Positions 1-8,280 of a stretch of DNA of 64,000 nt are shown in pieces (positions within the stretch are counted from its first letter, which is position 1; every line of letters begins with the position of its first letter). The DNA is from Clostridiales bacterium (GTDB lineage Bacteria > Bacillota > Clostridia > Oscillospirales > Oscillospiraceae). The stretch spans positions 62,001-126,000 of the forward strand of contig SFKX01000006.1 in NCBI GenBank assembly GCA_004553625.1. Direction: 5' to 3'. A program made the translations under genes and the position numbers. Below the pieces are notes generated by a model, which saw only the letters and a list, made by a program, of their open reading frames with translations, had not been told where the DNA came from and made no database searches.

Positions 1-188
1 TGGTGAAAAATGAAAACGCCACGGTGCGCTCCATCGTCAGCAAGGAGCAGGTGCAGGCGTCGGAGATGGACGAGCTGCTTGAAAAGACCTTCGAGGGCTC
101 GCTCCCGGCTTTTATCGCGGCCTTTGCCCGGAGGCAGAAGCTGACTGAGGAAGAGGTCGCGGAGCTCCGCCGTATCATAGAGAGCTGA
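1..188 (+). CDS. BlaI/MecI/CopY-family repressor, C-terminal part
   Basis: This is the tail of a BlaI/MecI-type repressor cut by the window edge; about 61 residues are visible. The segment SKEQVQASEMDELLEKTFEG followed by a SLPAFIAAF-like stretch and a final acidic helix (LTEEEVAELRRIIES) is the typical dimerisation region of this family; the DNA-binding winged helix lies outside the window. The M56 gene starts 8 bases after its stop, the usual repressor-sensor arrangement. A second, complete repressor of the family lies at 4391-4765 on the other strand, so the region carries two such pairs. The family call is firm; what it represses cannot be seen. Confidence 0.85.
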   Translation, partial: VKNENATVRSIVSKEQVQASEMDELLEKTFEGSLPAFIAAFARRQKLTEEEVAELRRIIES

Positions 189-196
189 GGTGGACC

Positions 197-1519
197 GTGG
201 GAAATGCATTCCTCTATCTTGTAAACATCAGCTTTTCTGCGAGCTGGCTGGTGCTCATAGTGCTCGTGTTCCGATACTTGTTCAGGCGCGCTCCGGCGAA
301 CATCTCCTGCTGCCTCTGGGCGCTGGTAGGACTGCGCCTGGCCGTGCCCGTGCGCATATACAGCCCGCTTAGCCTGCTGCCGCCGGAGCAGCCGGTGCCT
401 GACCGGCTCCTGGCCTCCGGCAGTTCCGCAGTTGACAGCGGCCTGGGGCTGCTGGACGACGCGCTGAACTCCGGCCTGGGCATCGACCTGGGGAAGTGGC
501 CGAGCATAGCGCAGATCGCAGCTTTCTTCTGGCTTGCCGTAGCCGCCGCCATGCTGGCGCGCGCATACCTGAGCTACAGTCGGCTCCGCAGGCAGCTCGC
601 GGACGCCGTGCCGGCGGGTGAGGGAATATACCGGAGCGCGAAGGTGGACACGCCCTTCGTCCTGGGCCTTGTGCATCCGCTCATCTATCTGCCAGAGGGA
701 CTGGAGGGCGAGGCAGCCGACATTGTCATCCGGCACGAGCGGGCGCATATCCGGCGGCGGGACAACTGGTGGATGCTGGTCGGGTACATACTCCGCGCGG
801 TATACTGGTTCAACCCCCTCATTTGGCTGGCGTACAGCAGGTTCCGGCGCGACATAGAGGCCGCCTGCGACGAGAGCGTGATACGCGGCATGGACAAAGA
901 GCAGCGCCGTGCATACTCGACGGCGCTGCTGGAGCTCAGTATTGAGGATGGAAAACCCCTCGCCTGTCCGCCGGCCTTTGGCGAACTGGGCGTCAGGCAG
1001 CGCATAGAGCGGGTTATGGACTTCAAAAAGCCTACGCGCCGGTTCGTGGCTGTCGCTGCTGCGGCCGCCGTGCTGGCGGGCGTGTGCTTCGCCACCGCGC
1101 CGGCACATATGGATGCCGGGATGCAAAGCTGCATCGACGAGGCGATACTGGAATACAACTACAGCGCAAGCCAGAGCCCCGAGCGCTTCTGCACGCAGAA
1201 CTGGATAGCCCTGGGCAGCGAGAGCCGGGGCGCGTGCACTACCGTCTACGCCTGGGTGTACTATGGCGAATACGAGTGCGACGGGAAGCTCGAACTGCGC
1301 AGAGCCTCACATGTGGCGACGGCAATAACAGTGGAGCGTACAGAGGAGGGCTATGAACTGGTCGAGTATTGGGAGCCGAGGGACGGGAGCTATCTCTTTT
1401 CGGATATCCGTGCCAAGTTCCCGATGCGGCTCTGGTTCGCGGCCATGGACAGTCAAGCATATGTCTCGCGTCAGAGCAGGGCCTGCGAGTCCCAGGCGCG
1501 GGACTATTACGGGCTCTGA
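197..1519 (+). CDS. M56 family membrane metallopeptidase (BlaR1-like, short sensor domain)
   Basis: This membrane zinc peptidase of the BlaR1/MecR1 family normally cleaves or signals to the BlaI-type repressor encoded upstream. Its 440 residues include N-terminal membrane segments, the zinc motif HERAH at about residues 180-184, and a downstream acidic EAACDE motif that supplies the third ligand. One further membrane segment near residue 290 is followed by only about 110 extracytoplasmic residues. BlaR1 has a penicillin-binding sensor of about 250 residues there, so beta-lactam sensing is not supported. GTG at 197 is chosen because AGGTGG lies just upstream and no other in-frame start fits. 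The 3' end overlaps the convergent gene at 1507 by 13 bases. Confidence 0.85.
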   Translation: MGNAFLYLVNISFSASWLVLIVLVFRYLFRRAPANISCCLWALVGLRLAVPVRIYSPLSLLPPEQPVPDRLLASGSSAVDSGLGLLDDALNSGLGIDLGKWPSIAQIAAFFWLAVAAAMLARAYLSYSRLRRQLADAVPAGEGIYRSAKVDTPFVLGLVHPLIYLPEGLEGEAADIVIRHERAHIRRRDNWWMLVGYILRAVYWFNPLIWLAYSRFRRDIEAACDESVIRGMDKEQRRAYSTALLELSIEDGKPLACPPAFGELGVRQRIERVMDFKKPTRRFVAVAAAAAVLAGVCFATAPAHMDAGMQSCIDEAILEYNYSASQSPERFCTQNWIALGSESRGACTTVYAWVYYGEYECDGKLELRRASHVATAITVERTEEGYELVEYWEPRDGSYLFSDIRAKFPMRLWFAAMDSQAYVSRQSRACESQARDYYGL

Positions 1520-2943
1520 GCAGGGAAAAGGCTCTCGATCTGTTCCCAGTCTACTCCGCCGGGGACGTAGTACCATTCAAGCCGGGCCTTGCCTTTGCTC
1601 ACCGGCTGGAGGCACTCTATGGCCTCGTCGTGGATGCCAATGAAGAGCTGCCCGCGCGGGCCGGAGTAGACGATGCCCAGGTAATTGCCCTCGTCCGGGT
1701 CGTATTCATAGCCCCTGCCAAGCTCACGCAGCTCCAGGGAGGCGAGGTAGGTGTTCAGGCCCGACACATCCGTTTCCGGCGCGTCCTCCAGGACGTAGAG
1801 CGCCGGGTCGTCGCCGCGGAAGATGACCTCGGCTCCGGCCCCGCCGCCGTAGGCCAGGGCGATCTGGCCGAAGCCCATGAACAGCAGAAAGGACGCGATG
1901 CCGATGGCAAGCACCCCGGAGCCCTTCATGCCGGGCTGCATGACGTTTTTTAGCCTGTAGCGGAGCGAGACGGCCTTTGCAGAGAGGCAGGAAGTGAAGC
2001 CGCGCTCGTCCCCGGCGGAGCCGAGAATGAGGTCGGCGTAGCGCCGCCGCCCGTCCCTGTCCGCACCGAAGGTGACGGCCTCGTCGCAGCAGAGTTCGAT
2101 GTCCTCGGCGCTCCTGCGCATGGCGAACCAGACCAGCGGATTCAGCCAGCACATGGCGGCGGTGCTCACAAGGCTGAGCTTGGTGGAGGCGTCGTCGTGG
2201 CAGATGTGGACGATCTCGTGCATGAGTATGAGCCGCAGCTCGTCCTCCGAGTAACTGTGCTCCGGCAGGACTATCCGCGTCGAGCGGCGGAAGAGCCCTA
2301 TGGACAGCGGCGACTGCACGGCGGGAGAGCGCAGCAGCAGGGGCTTGCGTCCCCTGAAATTCACCCGCTTCAGCTCCTCCTGATAGACGGCCTGTTCCCG
2401 GTCCTCCGCGGGCGCTGCATCACGCAGTATCCGGCGGCGGATGGCGAGGTGTTCGGTGCATTTCCAGAGCATGACGAGGCAGTAGCCGCCCACCCACAGG
2501 CCGAGCAGCGCAAAAGCCAGCCCACCCGAGACCTCTATGACGAAGAGCGGCTTTCCCTGAACTACTCTGTTTATCTGCACCAGATACAGCATGTTGGGCA
2601 GCAGCCAGAGCACGGCGCAGGCCCAAGCGCTGATGTGTTCCCTGAGCCGGGGCAGCAGCAGTGCAAGGACGAGGTAGTAGACGCAGACGACGACAAAGAC
2701 GTTGAACCACATGACGAGCAGCTCATCCAGCGCCCGCTCCGGGCCGTAAAAGGGCGCTGTAATAGCGCCGCAGAGCAGCAGCACGATGGCCAGCGGCCCC
2801 ATCATGGGATAGGGGCTGTAGGCCTGTTTTTTCTTTCCGCTTCCGCTGCCGCCGTTTTCGCCGCGCAGACGCGCCAGGCAGCCGGCAGAGATGATCGCCG
2901 CGAGCATGAGAGAGGTTAAAAAGCGGCCGAAAAAGGCCCCCAT
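1507..2943 (-). CDS. M56 family membrane metallopeptidase, second gene of the BlaI-M56-M56 operon
   Basis: This 478-residue M56 peptidase has several N-terminal membrane helices, the zinc-binding motif HEIVH at about residues 242-246, and a following EDIELCCDEAV segment carrying the third zinc ligand. After the last membrane helix (around residue 350) comes a roughly 110-residue external domain of unknown fold. The whole protein is plainly paralogous to the next gene upstream (2943-4394), with matching blocks such as HISAWACA, LWLLPN and SAEDIELCCDE, so the two arose by tandem duplication. Its ATG overlaps the upstream stop by one base (TGATG), implying translational coupling. The signal it senses is unknown. 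Confidence 0.85.
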   Translation of the reverse strand: MGAFFGRFLTSLMLAAIISAGCLARLRGENGGSGSGKKKQAYSPYPMMGPLAIVLLLCGAITAPFYGPERALDELLVMWFNVFVVVCVYYLVLALLLPRLREHISAWACAVLWLLPNMLYLVQINRVVQGKPLFVIEVSGGLAFALLGLWVGGYCLVMLWKCTEHLAIRRRILRDAAPAEDREQAVYQEELKRVNFRGRKPLLLRSPAVQSPLSIGLFRRSTRIVLPEHSYSEDELRLILMHEIVHICHDDASTKLSLVSTAAMCWLNPLVWFAMRRSAEDIELCCDEAVTFGADRDGRRRYADLILGSAGDERGFTSCLSAKAVSLRYRLKNVMQPGMKGSGVLAIGIASFLLFMGFGQIALAYGGGAGAEVIFRGDDPALYVLEDAPETDVSGLNTYLASLELRELGRGYEYDPDEGNYLGIVYSGPRGQLFIGIHDEAIECLQPVSKGKARLEWYYVPGGVDWEQIESLFPAQSP

Positions 2944-4394
2944 CAGAGTTCGCCCCCTTCCAAAAGGCCCTGGCCAGGGAACAGGGCGTCGAGCAGTTCC
3001 CAGTCCATGCCGGCGGGGAGGTAGTAGTAGGTGATGACTCCGCCGCGTGTGCCGAAGAAGGGAAGGTATTCAACCACATCGTCGTAGAGGCCAAGGTGGA
3101 ACTGACCGCCAGGCGAGTCGTACATCAGGCCGATGTACTGTCCGTCCCTGTTTTCGCTGAAGTCGTAGTCTCCGGCGAGCTCGCGCAGATCGAGGGAGGC
3201 GAGGTAGTCGTTCAGGGCCTCCGTATCCGTACAGGGCGTGTCGTCGAGGACGCAGAGCGCTGGGTCCTGGGAGCGGAAGAGCAGCTCCGCGCCCGTTCCG
3301 CCGCCGTAGGCGAGGGCGACCTGGCCGCAGCTGACTATGAGTAGAAAAGCCGCAAGGCCCAGCACCAGCGCGCCGGGGCTCTTCCCGGCGGGCTGCATGA
3401 TGCTTTTAAGCCGGTAGCGGAGTGAGGACGCGCGGGCCGAGAGGCAGGTGGTGAAGCCGCGCCCGTCTCCGGCTGAGCTGAGAATGAGCTCGGCGTAGCG
3501 CCTGCGTTCGTCCTGACCGGCGTCGTAGAGCAGCGACTCGTCGCAGCAGAGTTCGATGTCCTCAGCGCTCCTGCGCATGGCGAACCAGGAGAGCGGATAG
3601 AACCAGCACAGGGCGGCGATGCTCACGAGCGCGAGCTTGGAGGCAGAGTCGCGCCGCGCGATGTGTATGAGCTCGTGCCGGAGCACGAGGCGCAGTTCAT
3701 CGTCGTTGTAACTCCGCTCGGGCAGGAGAACGACCATCGTCTCGAGCGAGAGACCCACGGTCAGCGGTGTCGTGACGGCGGGGGAGCGCATGAGCCTTGG
3801 CTTACCCCTGCCTCCGAGATTCGTGGCCGCCAGTTCCTCGAGCCAGATGCCGCTGCTCAGCTCCACGGCGTCGCGCAGGACGCGGCGGCGGAAGCTCAGA
3901 TGCTCCGCGGCCTTCCAGAGCATGATGAGGCAGAAGCCAGCAAGCCAGACGTAAAAGAGCGTAATTGCGAGGTCGCCCCTGCTGTCCAGTATGAGCAGAG
4001 GGATCGTGGGGCCGATAGAGGTGTAGGACGTGAGGTACAGGATGTTGGGCAGGAGCCAGAGTGCGGCGCAGGCCCAGGCGCTGATATGCCGCCGCAGCCA
4101 GGGCATCAGGGGAGTGAGCAGGAGGTAGTAGAGCATGATGGAGAAGAAAACCGAGTAGAAAAGGCCCAGCAGCAGGCTCCTCCCGAATTCTTCCCTCCTG
4201 AAGATGAGTATAATGACCACAAAGAGAGCCAGATACAGCGGCAGCGCGCAGAAGTAGGAGAAGGAGGAATAGCTCCGCCCTTTGCCGGGCTTTGGCTCGT
4301 CAAACTCGTGCTTGAGCCTGAGCAGGGAGGCGATCGTGACCATAATGGCGATCACAAATGCAATCAAGAGCCTTGCAAGCACGCTGTCTCTCAT
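2943..4394 (-). CDS. M56 family membrane metallopeptidase, first gene after blaI-type repressor
   Basis: This 483-residue membrane metallopeptidase of the BlaR1/MecR1 (M56) family has N-terminal helices, the zinc motif HELIH at about residues 240-244, the conserved CDES segment about 35 residues later, a final membrane helix, and a short extracytoplasmic C-terminal domain in place of the penicillin-binding domain of true BlaR1. It overlaps the repressor gene by four bases (ATGA), so it is translated from the same message as its likely partner. The tandem copy downstream suggests that two related sensors, perhaps acting as a heteromer, converge on one repressor; this is inference. Confidence 0.85.
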   Translation of the reverse strand: MRDSVLARLLIAFVIAIMVTIASLLRLKHEFDEPKPGKGRSYSSFSYFCALPLYLALFVVIILIFRREEFGRSLLLGLFYSVFFSIMLYYLLLTPLMPWLRRHISAWACAALWLLPNILYLTSYTSIGPTIPLLILDSRGDLAITLFYVWLAGFCLIMLWKAAEHLSFRRRVLRDAVELSSGIWLEELAATNLGGRGKPRLMRSPAVTTPLTVGLSLETMVVLLPERSYNDDELRLVLRHELIHIARRDSASKLALVSIAALCWFYPLSWFAMRRSAEDIELCCDESLLYDAGQDERRRYAELILSSAGDGRGFTTCLSARASSLRYRLKSIMQPAGKSPGALVLGLAAFLLIVSCGQVALAYGGGTGAELLFRSQDPALCVLDDTPCTDTEALNDYLASLDLRELAGDYDFSENRDGQYIGLMYDSPGGQFHLGLYDDVVEYLPFFGTRGGVITYYYLPAGMDWELLDALFPGQGLLEGGEL

Positions 4395-4765
4395 AGCTCA
4401 TCCCTCTCCAACAGGCCGCGAAGTTCTTCGATCTCCTCGCGGCTGAGGCCGCTGTCGCAGAGGGCGGCGGCGAGGACGGAGAGCTTGCCGCCGCAGAGTT
4501 TGTCGAGGAAGCTGCGGCTCTGCGCGGCAAGGTAGGCCTCGCGGCTGACGAGGGGCGTGTAGCGCGCGCTGCGGCCAGCCTTTTCGATGCCGACAAAGCC
4601 GCGCTCCGCCAGGCGGGATAGCAGGGTTAAAAGCGTGGTCGGGGCCATGGGGTGCGAGTCCTTGAGTATGTGCTCCAGCTCCGAGCGCGAGACCGGCGGC
4701 TCGCAGTCCCAAACCGCCTTCATGACCTCCAACTCCGCATCCGGCAGCCTGCGCATGTCGTTCAT
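4391..4765 (-). CDS. BlaI/MecI/CopY-family transcriptional repressor
   Basis: This 124-residue winged-helix repressor of the BlaI/MecI family has the recognisable LPDAELEVMKAVWDCEPPVS opening, a wing/recognition region (TTLLTLLSRLAERGFV), and the C-terminal dimerisation segment with an SRSFLDKLCGGKLSVLAAAL-like stretch. The ATG at 4765 is preferred over an in-frame TTG at 4780 because it has GGAGG eight bases upstream. The gene leads a three-gene operon with two M56 peptidases and sits just downstream of a promoter covered by two TACA-N2-TGTA elements, so it very probably represses its own operon. In the family, M56-dependent proteolysis lifts repression. Confidence 0.93.
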   Translation of the reverse strand: MNDMRRLPDAELEVMKAVWDCEPPVSRSELEHILKDSHPMAPTTLLTLLSRLAERGFVGIEKAGRSARYTPLVSREAYLAAQSRSFLDKLCGGKLSVLAAALCDSGLSREEIEELRGLLERDEL

Positions 4766-4781
4766 ATAAGTTACCTCCAAG

Positions 4782-4835
4782 CTCTACAGTTGTAGAAGAT
4801 AAACATATTCTACAACTGTAGAGGAACTTTGTCAA
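4782..4835 (-). promoter_or_regulatory. Promoter with paired BlaI-type operators
   Basis: Read on the minus strand, TTGACA (4835-4830) and TAGAAT (4812-4807) are separated by exactly 17 bases, a near-consensus housekeeping promoter for the repressor operon. Two 16-base arms, CTCTACAGTTGTAGAA (4782-4797) and TTCTACAACTGTAGAG (4808-4823), form a perfect inverted repeat around a 10-base spacer. Each arm is itself a TACA-N2-TGTA dyad, the core of BlaI/MecI operators. One arm overlaps the -10 and spacer; the other covers the transcription start and early leader. Autorepression is therefore strongly suggested. Confidence 0.88.
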
Positions 4836-4850
4836 GAAGCAGAAATAAAA

Positions 4851-4874
4851 GGCAGACGCCATGGGGCGTCTGCC
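4851..4874 (-). terminator. Rho-independent terminator of the lar operon
   Basis: GGCAGACGCC and GGCGTCTGCC form a perfect 10-bp stem with an ATGG loop, 10 bases beyond the larC stop. On the minus strand it is followed by TTTTATTTCT. It ends the leftward lar transcript just before the repressor promoter. Confidence 0.8.
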
Positions 4875-4884
4875 TTGCTGCTGT

Positions 4885-6063
4885 TCACTTGTTCAGCTCG
4901 CGTTTCAGCTCGGATAGGGGGAGGCCGGTTTGGCGGGAGAGGCGGGCGAGGTCCTCGTATTCGGGCTTGGACTTTTGGATGCCGCGGCCCTCGGCTATCT
5001 TTATGCGGACGGGGCCGTATGGTGTCTGGCGCAGCTCCTCGCGGCGGGAGAGGGTGATGCGCTCAGGGCGGTAGACACGCAGGCCGAGCGTGGGCGTGTG
5101 GCGCAGGATGAGCTCTGCGAACTCGTCCAGGCGCGCTTCCTCGCACAGACAGCTCAGCATCACCCCGGCACGGCCCTTCTTCATGCCAAGCGCCTGGGTA
5201 TACACGTCCAGCGCGCCGCGCTCCAGCAGCAGCTCCTGCGCAAAGGCCAGCTCCTCGGCCGTTATATCGTCCAGGTTGCAGCGCAGCTCGGCCACGCGCG
5301 GGAGGGGATCTATTCCCTCGCCTACGATGGCGCGCAGGGCGTTCACGCGCTCATATTCCCTGGAGCCCATGCCGAAGCCGCTTTTCTCGATGACCATTTC
5401 CGGCAGAGGCCCGAATTCCTGGGCGAAGTATTTTATGAGCGCCGCACCCGTGGGCGTACACATCTCGCCCTCAATGTCGCCGCCGTAGACGGGCAGGCCC
5501 TCCAGCAGCAGCGCCGTGGCGGGCGCAGGCACCGGCAGGACGCCGTGAGCGCATTTTACCGAGCCATAGCCGACCCGCAGGGGAGAGGCGACGACCCGCT
5601 CCGCGCACAGCTCGTGCATGAGCATACACACGCCCGTGACATCCGCCACGGCGTCCAGCGCGCCGACCTCATGAAAGTGCACCTCGCCGGGCTCGCGCCC
5701 GTGTACGCGGCCCTCGGCCTGCGCGATGAGCGTATATACCGCTTTCGCGTCCGCCCGGACCTTTTCCGGCAGAGCGAAGCCGTCTATGATGCGGCATATG
5801 TCCGCAAGACCTCGATGCTCGTGGTGGTGATGGTCGTGTGAAGCCTGGGGCTCGGCCTCGTCCACGCCGTGGACGCTGATCTTGATATGGCTGCCCGCTA
5901 CGCCGTTTTTCGTGACTCGCTCCAGCTCCGCGCGGACGCCGGGCAGGCCCAGGGCCTCGAGCCTTTCCGCTATCCTGCCGCCCTCCGGCGCGATCTCTGC
6001 CAGCGCGGCCATAAGCATATCGCCGGAAGCGCCCATGCCGCAGTCCAGGTACAGCGTTCTCAT
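4885..6063 (-). CDS. larC: Nickel pincer cofactor biosynthesis protein LarC (nickel insertase)
   Basis: LarC is the CTP-dependent nickel insertase that completes the nickel-pincer nucleotide cofactor of lactate racemase and related enzymes. The 392-residue protein opens with the family signature YLDCGMGASGDMLMAAL, carries a His-rich stretch HDHHHHEH at about residues 76-83, and has EVHFHEVGALDAVADVTG in the N-terminal half. In Lactiplantibacillus plantarum LarC is made from two reading frames by frameshifting; here it is one uninterrupted frame. Its ATG overlaps the larB stop by four bases (ATGA). It is the last gene of the operon and is followed by a strong terminator. Confidence 0.95.
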   Translation of the reverse strand: MRTLYLDCGMGASGDMLMAALAEIAPEGGRIAERLEALGLPGVRAELERVTKNGVAGSHIKISVHGVDEAEPQASHDHHHHEHRGLADICRIIDGFALPEKVRADAKAVYTLIAQAEGRVHGREPGEVHFHEVGALDAVADVTGVCMLMHELCAERVVASPLRVGYGSVKCAHGVLPVPAPATALLLEGLPVYGGDIEGEMCTPTGAALIKYFAQEFGPLPEMVIEKSGFGMGSREYERVNALRAIVGEGIDPLPRVAELRCNLDDITAEELAFAQELLLERGALDVYTQALGMKKGRAGVMLSCLCEEARLDEFAELILRHTPTLGLRVYRPERITLSRREELRQTPYGPVRIKIAEGRGIQKSKPEYEDLARLSRQTGLPLSELKRELNK

Positions 6064-6818
6064 TTGCGGCCCTCCAGGTGATTTATCATGCTGGCGAGGT
6101 AGCCCGCGCCGAAGCCGTTATCTATGTTCACGACGGAGAGCCCGCTGGCGCAGGAGTTAAGCATGGAGAGCAGCGCCGCTACGCCGCCGAAGGCCGCGCC
6201 GTAGCCGACGCTGGTCGGCACGGCGATGACGGGACAGTCCGCCAAACCGCCGATGACGCTGGGCAGCGCGCCCTCCATGCCGGCCACGGCCACGATGCAC
6301 CGCGCCGTCATGATGTCCTCCGCGTGGTCGAGCAGGCGGTGTATGCCGGACACGCCGACGTCATAGAGCCGCTTTACCGTGTTGCCCAGGGCCTCGGCGG
6401 TCAGTGCGGCCTCTTCGGCCACGGGTATGTCCGTTGTGCCGCCCGTCGCCACGACTATCGTACCCACGCCGTCCGGCTCCGGCATATCGCCTATGCGCCC
6501 CACTTTGGAGAGCGGGTCATACACCAGCGCGTGGTGCTCCCCCACATATGCCGCAGCTTCCGGTGACATGCGAGTAATAAGCACCACACGGTCCCCGCCG
6601 GACAGCAGGGTCGAGCTGATCCTCTCTATTTGCTCCGGGGTCTTGCCCTGGCCGTAGATGACCTCGGCCACGCCCTGGCGCATCTCGCGGTGGTGGTCCA
6701 CCTTCGCAAAGCCGATGTCCTCGAAGGGGGCGAGCTTCAGCCTTGTGAAGGCCTCATCCGAGCTCATCGCGCCGCTTTCCACAGCGCGCAGTATCTCCAA
6801 TACGTCCTGTTTTTTCAC
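6060..6818 (-). CDS. larB: Pyridinium-3,5-biscarboxylic acid mononucleotide synthase LarB
   Basis: LarB carboxylates and hydrolyses nicotinic acid adenine dinucleotide to start nickel-pincer cofactor synthesis. The protein has an N-terminal helical part and a C-terminal PurE/AIRC-like domain with IVVATGGTTDIPVAEEAA and a terminal NIDNGFGAGYLASMIN segment typical of the family. GTG at 6818 is chosen rather than an upstream ATG at 6902. It gives 252 residues (family about 250), it forms a GTGA overlap with the larE stop, and GAGAGGTCGGAAAGA lies upstream. Neighbours larE and larC make the assignment secure. Confidence 0.95.
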   Translation of the reverse strand: MKKQDVLEILRAVESGAMSSDEAFTRLKLAPFEDIGFAKVDHHREMRQGVAEVIYGQGKTPEQIERISSTLLSGGDRVVLITRMSPEAAAYVGEHHALVYDPLSKVGRIGDMPEPDGVGTIVVATGGTTDIPVAEEAALTAEALGNTVKRLYDVGVSGIHRLLDHAEDIMTARCIVAVAGMEGALPSVIGGLADCPVIAVPTSVGYGAAFGGVAALLSMLNSCASGLSVVNIDNGFGAGYLASMINHLEGRK

Positions 6819-7564
6819 TCTTTCCGACCTCTCAAATCCAGTGTAACTTCTCCGAATCCGCCCAAGATATCCAGTATCGCCGCGCGCTGGGACGCCGCGC
6901 ACTCTATTTGACTCTCAGGGAGCTCCAGCCTTGCACCGCGCTCCGTGAGGCGGACGCGCAGGTCGCTGTAGCCCAGGGCTCTGAGCGCGGCCTCGGCGGA
7001 CTCTATATCGCGCAGGTCGCCGGGTTCTATCCTGCGGCCCGCCGGTATGCGCGTGGCAAGGCAGGCATAGGAGGGCTTGTCGTGTGTGAAGAGCCCCGCC
7101 TCGCGGGAGAGACGGCGAACCTCCGCCTTCGTTATGCCGCAGTCGCGCAGTGGGGAGAGGACGCCGAGCTCACGCAGCGCACGTGTACCGGGCCTGTCGC
7201 CTGGCTCGTCCGAGGCGTTCGTCCCGTCCAGAAGCTCTGCATAGCCGTCGGACGCCGCACGCTCGCGCAGGAGCATGAACAGCGCCCGTTTACAGTGGTA
7301 GCACCTGTCCTTTGGGTTTTCTGCAATGCCGGGGACGGACAGGATGTCCAACTCTATAACGTGCAGCTCCACGCCGAGCTCCGAGCAGAGGCGCAGAGCG
7401 TCCTCCAGCTCGAACTCAGGCTGGAACTGTGTTTTTATGTAATACGGTCTCAGCTCCGCACCATACTCCAGACCGGCGTACAGGAGGTACGCCGAATCCG
7501 TGCCGCCGGAGAAGCCGAGCGCGGCTTTGGGGTGCCGCGCAAAAAACTCTTTCAACGTCATCAT
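6815..7564 (-). CDS. larE: ATP-dependent sacrificial sulfur transferase LarE
   Basis: LarE activates the pyridinium dicarboxylate with ATP and delivers the sulfurs of the nickel-pincer cofactor. A PP-loop, SGGTDSA, lies at about residues 19-25. Cysteines occur at about 88 and 91 (DRCYHCK) and 168 (SYACLATRIP). The last aligns with the sacrificial cysteine of L. plantarum LarE. The extra CxxC pair would suit the variant that holds an iron-sulfur cluster to recycle sulfur, which is inference. ATG at 7564 is chosen because it overlaps the upstream stop (TGATG); an in-frame upstream ATG would add an implausible hydrophobic extension read from the J-protein coding region. Confidence 0.93.
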   Translation of the reverse strand: MMTLKEFFARHPKAALGFSGGTDSAYLLYAGLEYGAELRPYYIKTQFQPEFELEDALRLCSELGVELHVIELDILSVPGIAENPKDRCYHCKRALFMLLRERAASDGYAELLDGTNASDEPGDRPGTRALRELGVLSPLRDCGITKAEVRRLSREAGLFTHDKPSYACLATRIPAGRRIEPGDLRDIESAEAALRALGYSDLRVRLTERGARLELPESQIECAASQRAAILDILGGFGEVTLDLRGRKE

Positions 7565-8280
7565 CAGCAGCGGCAGAAGCAGAAGCGCAGCAAAAACTGC
7601 GCGGCGCACAGGCCGAGACAGAGTTTGTTCGGCGTTATCCAATCCCCGGCGGGGAAGCCGGAGCTGTAGTTGGAGTAGACGGTGCCGCCGTGCTGCAGCT
7701 CGTCCAGGAAGCGGCGGTATTCCTCGTTATCCGGCTCGAGCTGGACGGCACGCTGGGCAAATTCCATGGCGGTTATCTTGTTGCCGAGGCCGGAATTGGC
7801 GATGCCCGCGAGGAAGTACCAGCGCGCGTCGCGCTCCGCGGACGAGACGGAGGAGAGCACGGTCATGGCCTCCTGGAAATGCCGGGCTCTGATGTAGTTT
7901 TCCGCGGCGCGGTACTCGTTGCGCTCCTGGTATTGCTGCTGCCCGCCGGAGTAGCCCCAGTCTGTCTGCTGCCAGCCTCCCCAGGCGCCCCAGGGGTCCC
8001 ACTGCTGCTGGCCGCTGTAGCCCTGCTGCTGGCCGTAGCCATAGCCGTAGCCGCCGCCCTGGGAATAGCGGTTGGCCTCACCGCTCTTTATTGCGTCATA
8101 GGCGGCGTTAATCTCGTTCATCTTTTCCGCCGCGGCCTTGTTGCCCGGATTGCGGTCCGGGTGATATTTCTTTGCGAGCGTGCGGTAAGCGGTCTTTATC
8201 TCTTCATCCGTTGCGTCCCTCGAGACGCCCAGGACCTCATATGGGTCACGATTCAACGGGTTTTCCCCCTTCTTCACCAT
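7564..8280 (-). CDS. J-domain protein with Gly/Gln/Tyr-rich linker and TPR-like C-terminus
   Basis: The protein has 238 residues. An N-terminal J domain covers about residues 10-65 with the HPD motif at 40-42 (KKYHPDRN), which stimulates an Hsp70 ATPase. A low-complexity linker rich in Gly, Tyr, Gln and Trp follows at about 72-118. A TPR-like helical segment at about 120-195 then leads to a hydrophobic tail containing five cysteines ([18 protein letters not shown]). It lacks the zinc-finger and substrate domains of DnaJ, so it is a specialised J protein. The start is uncertain: ATG 8280 overlaps the previous gene by 35 bases, while TTG 8256 has AAGGGGG ideally placed upstream. larE follows with a one-base overlap. 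Confidence 0.85.
   Translation of the reverse strand: MVKKGENPLNRDPYEVLGVSRDATDEEIKTAYRTLAKKYHPDRNPGNKAAAEKMNEINAAYDAIKSGEANRYSQGGGYGYGYGQQQGYSGQQQWDPWGAWGGWQQTDWGYSGGQQQYQERNEYRAAENYIRARHFQEAMTVLSSVSSAERDARWYFLAGIANSGLGNKITAMEFAQRAVQLEPDNEEYRRFLDELQHGGTVYSNYSSGFPAGDWITPNKLCLGLCAAQFLLRFCFCRC

Noticed and set aside
1-4394. BlaR1-MecR1 antibiotic-resistance sensors
   Set aside because: The M56 proteins lack the penicillin-binding domain and no beta-lactamase or PBP2a gene is present, so a resistance call is not justified.
4885-6063. Frameshift-dependent LarC1/LarC2
   Set aside because: A single uninterrupted frame covers the whole family length, so no recoding is needed here.
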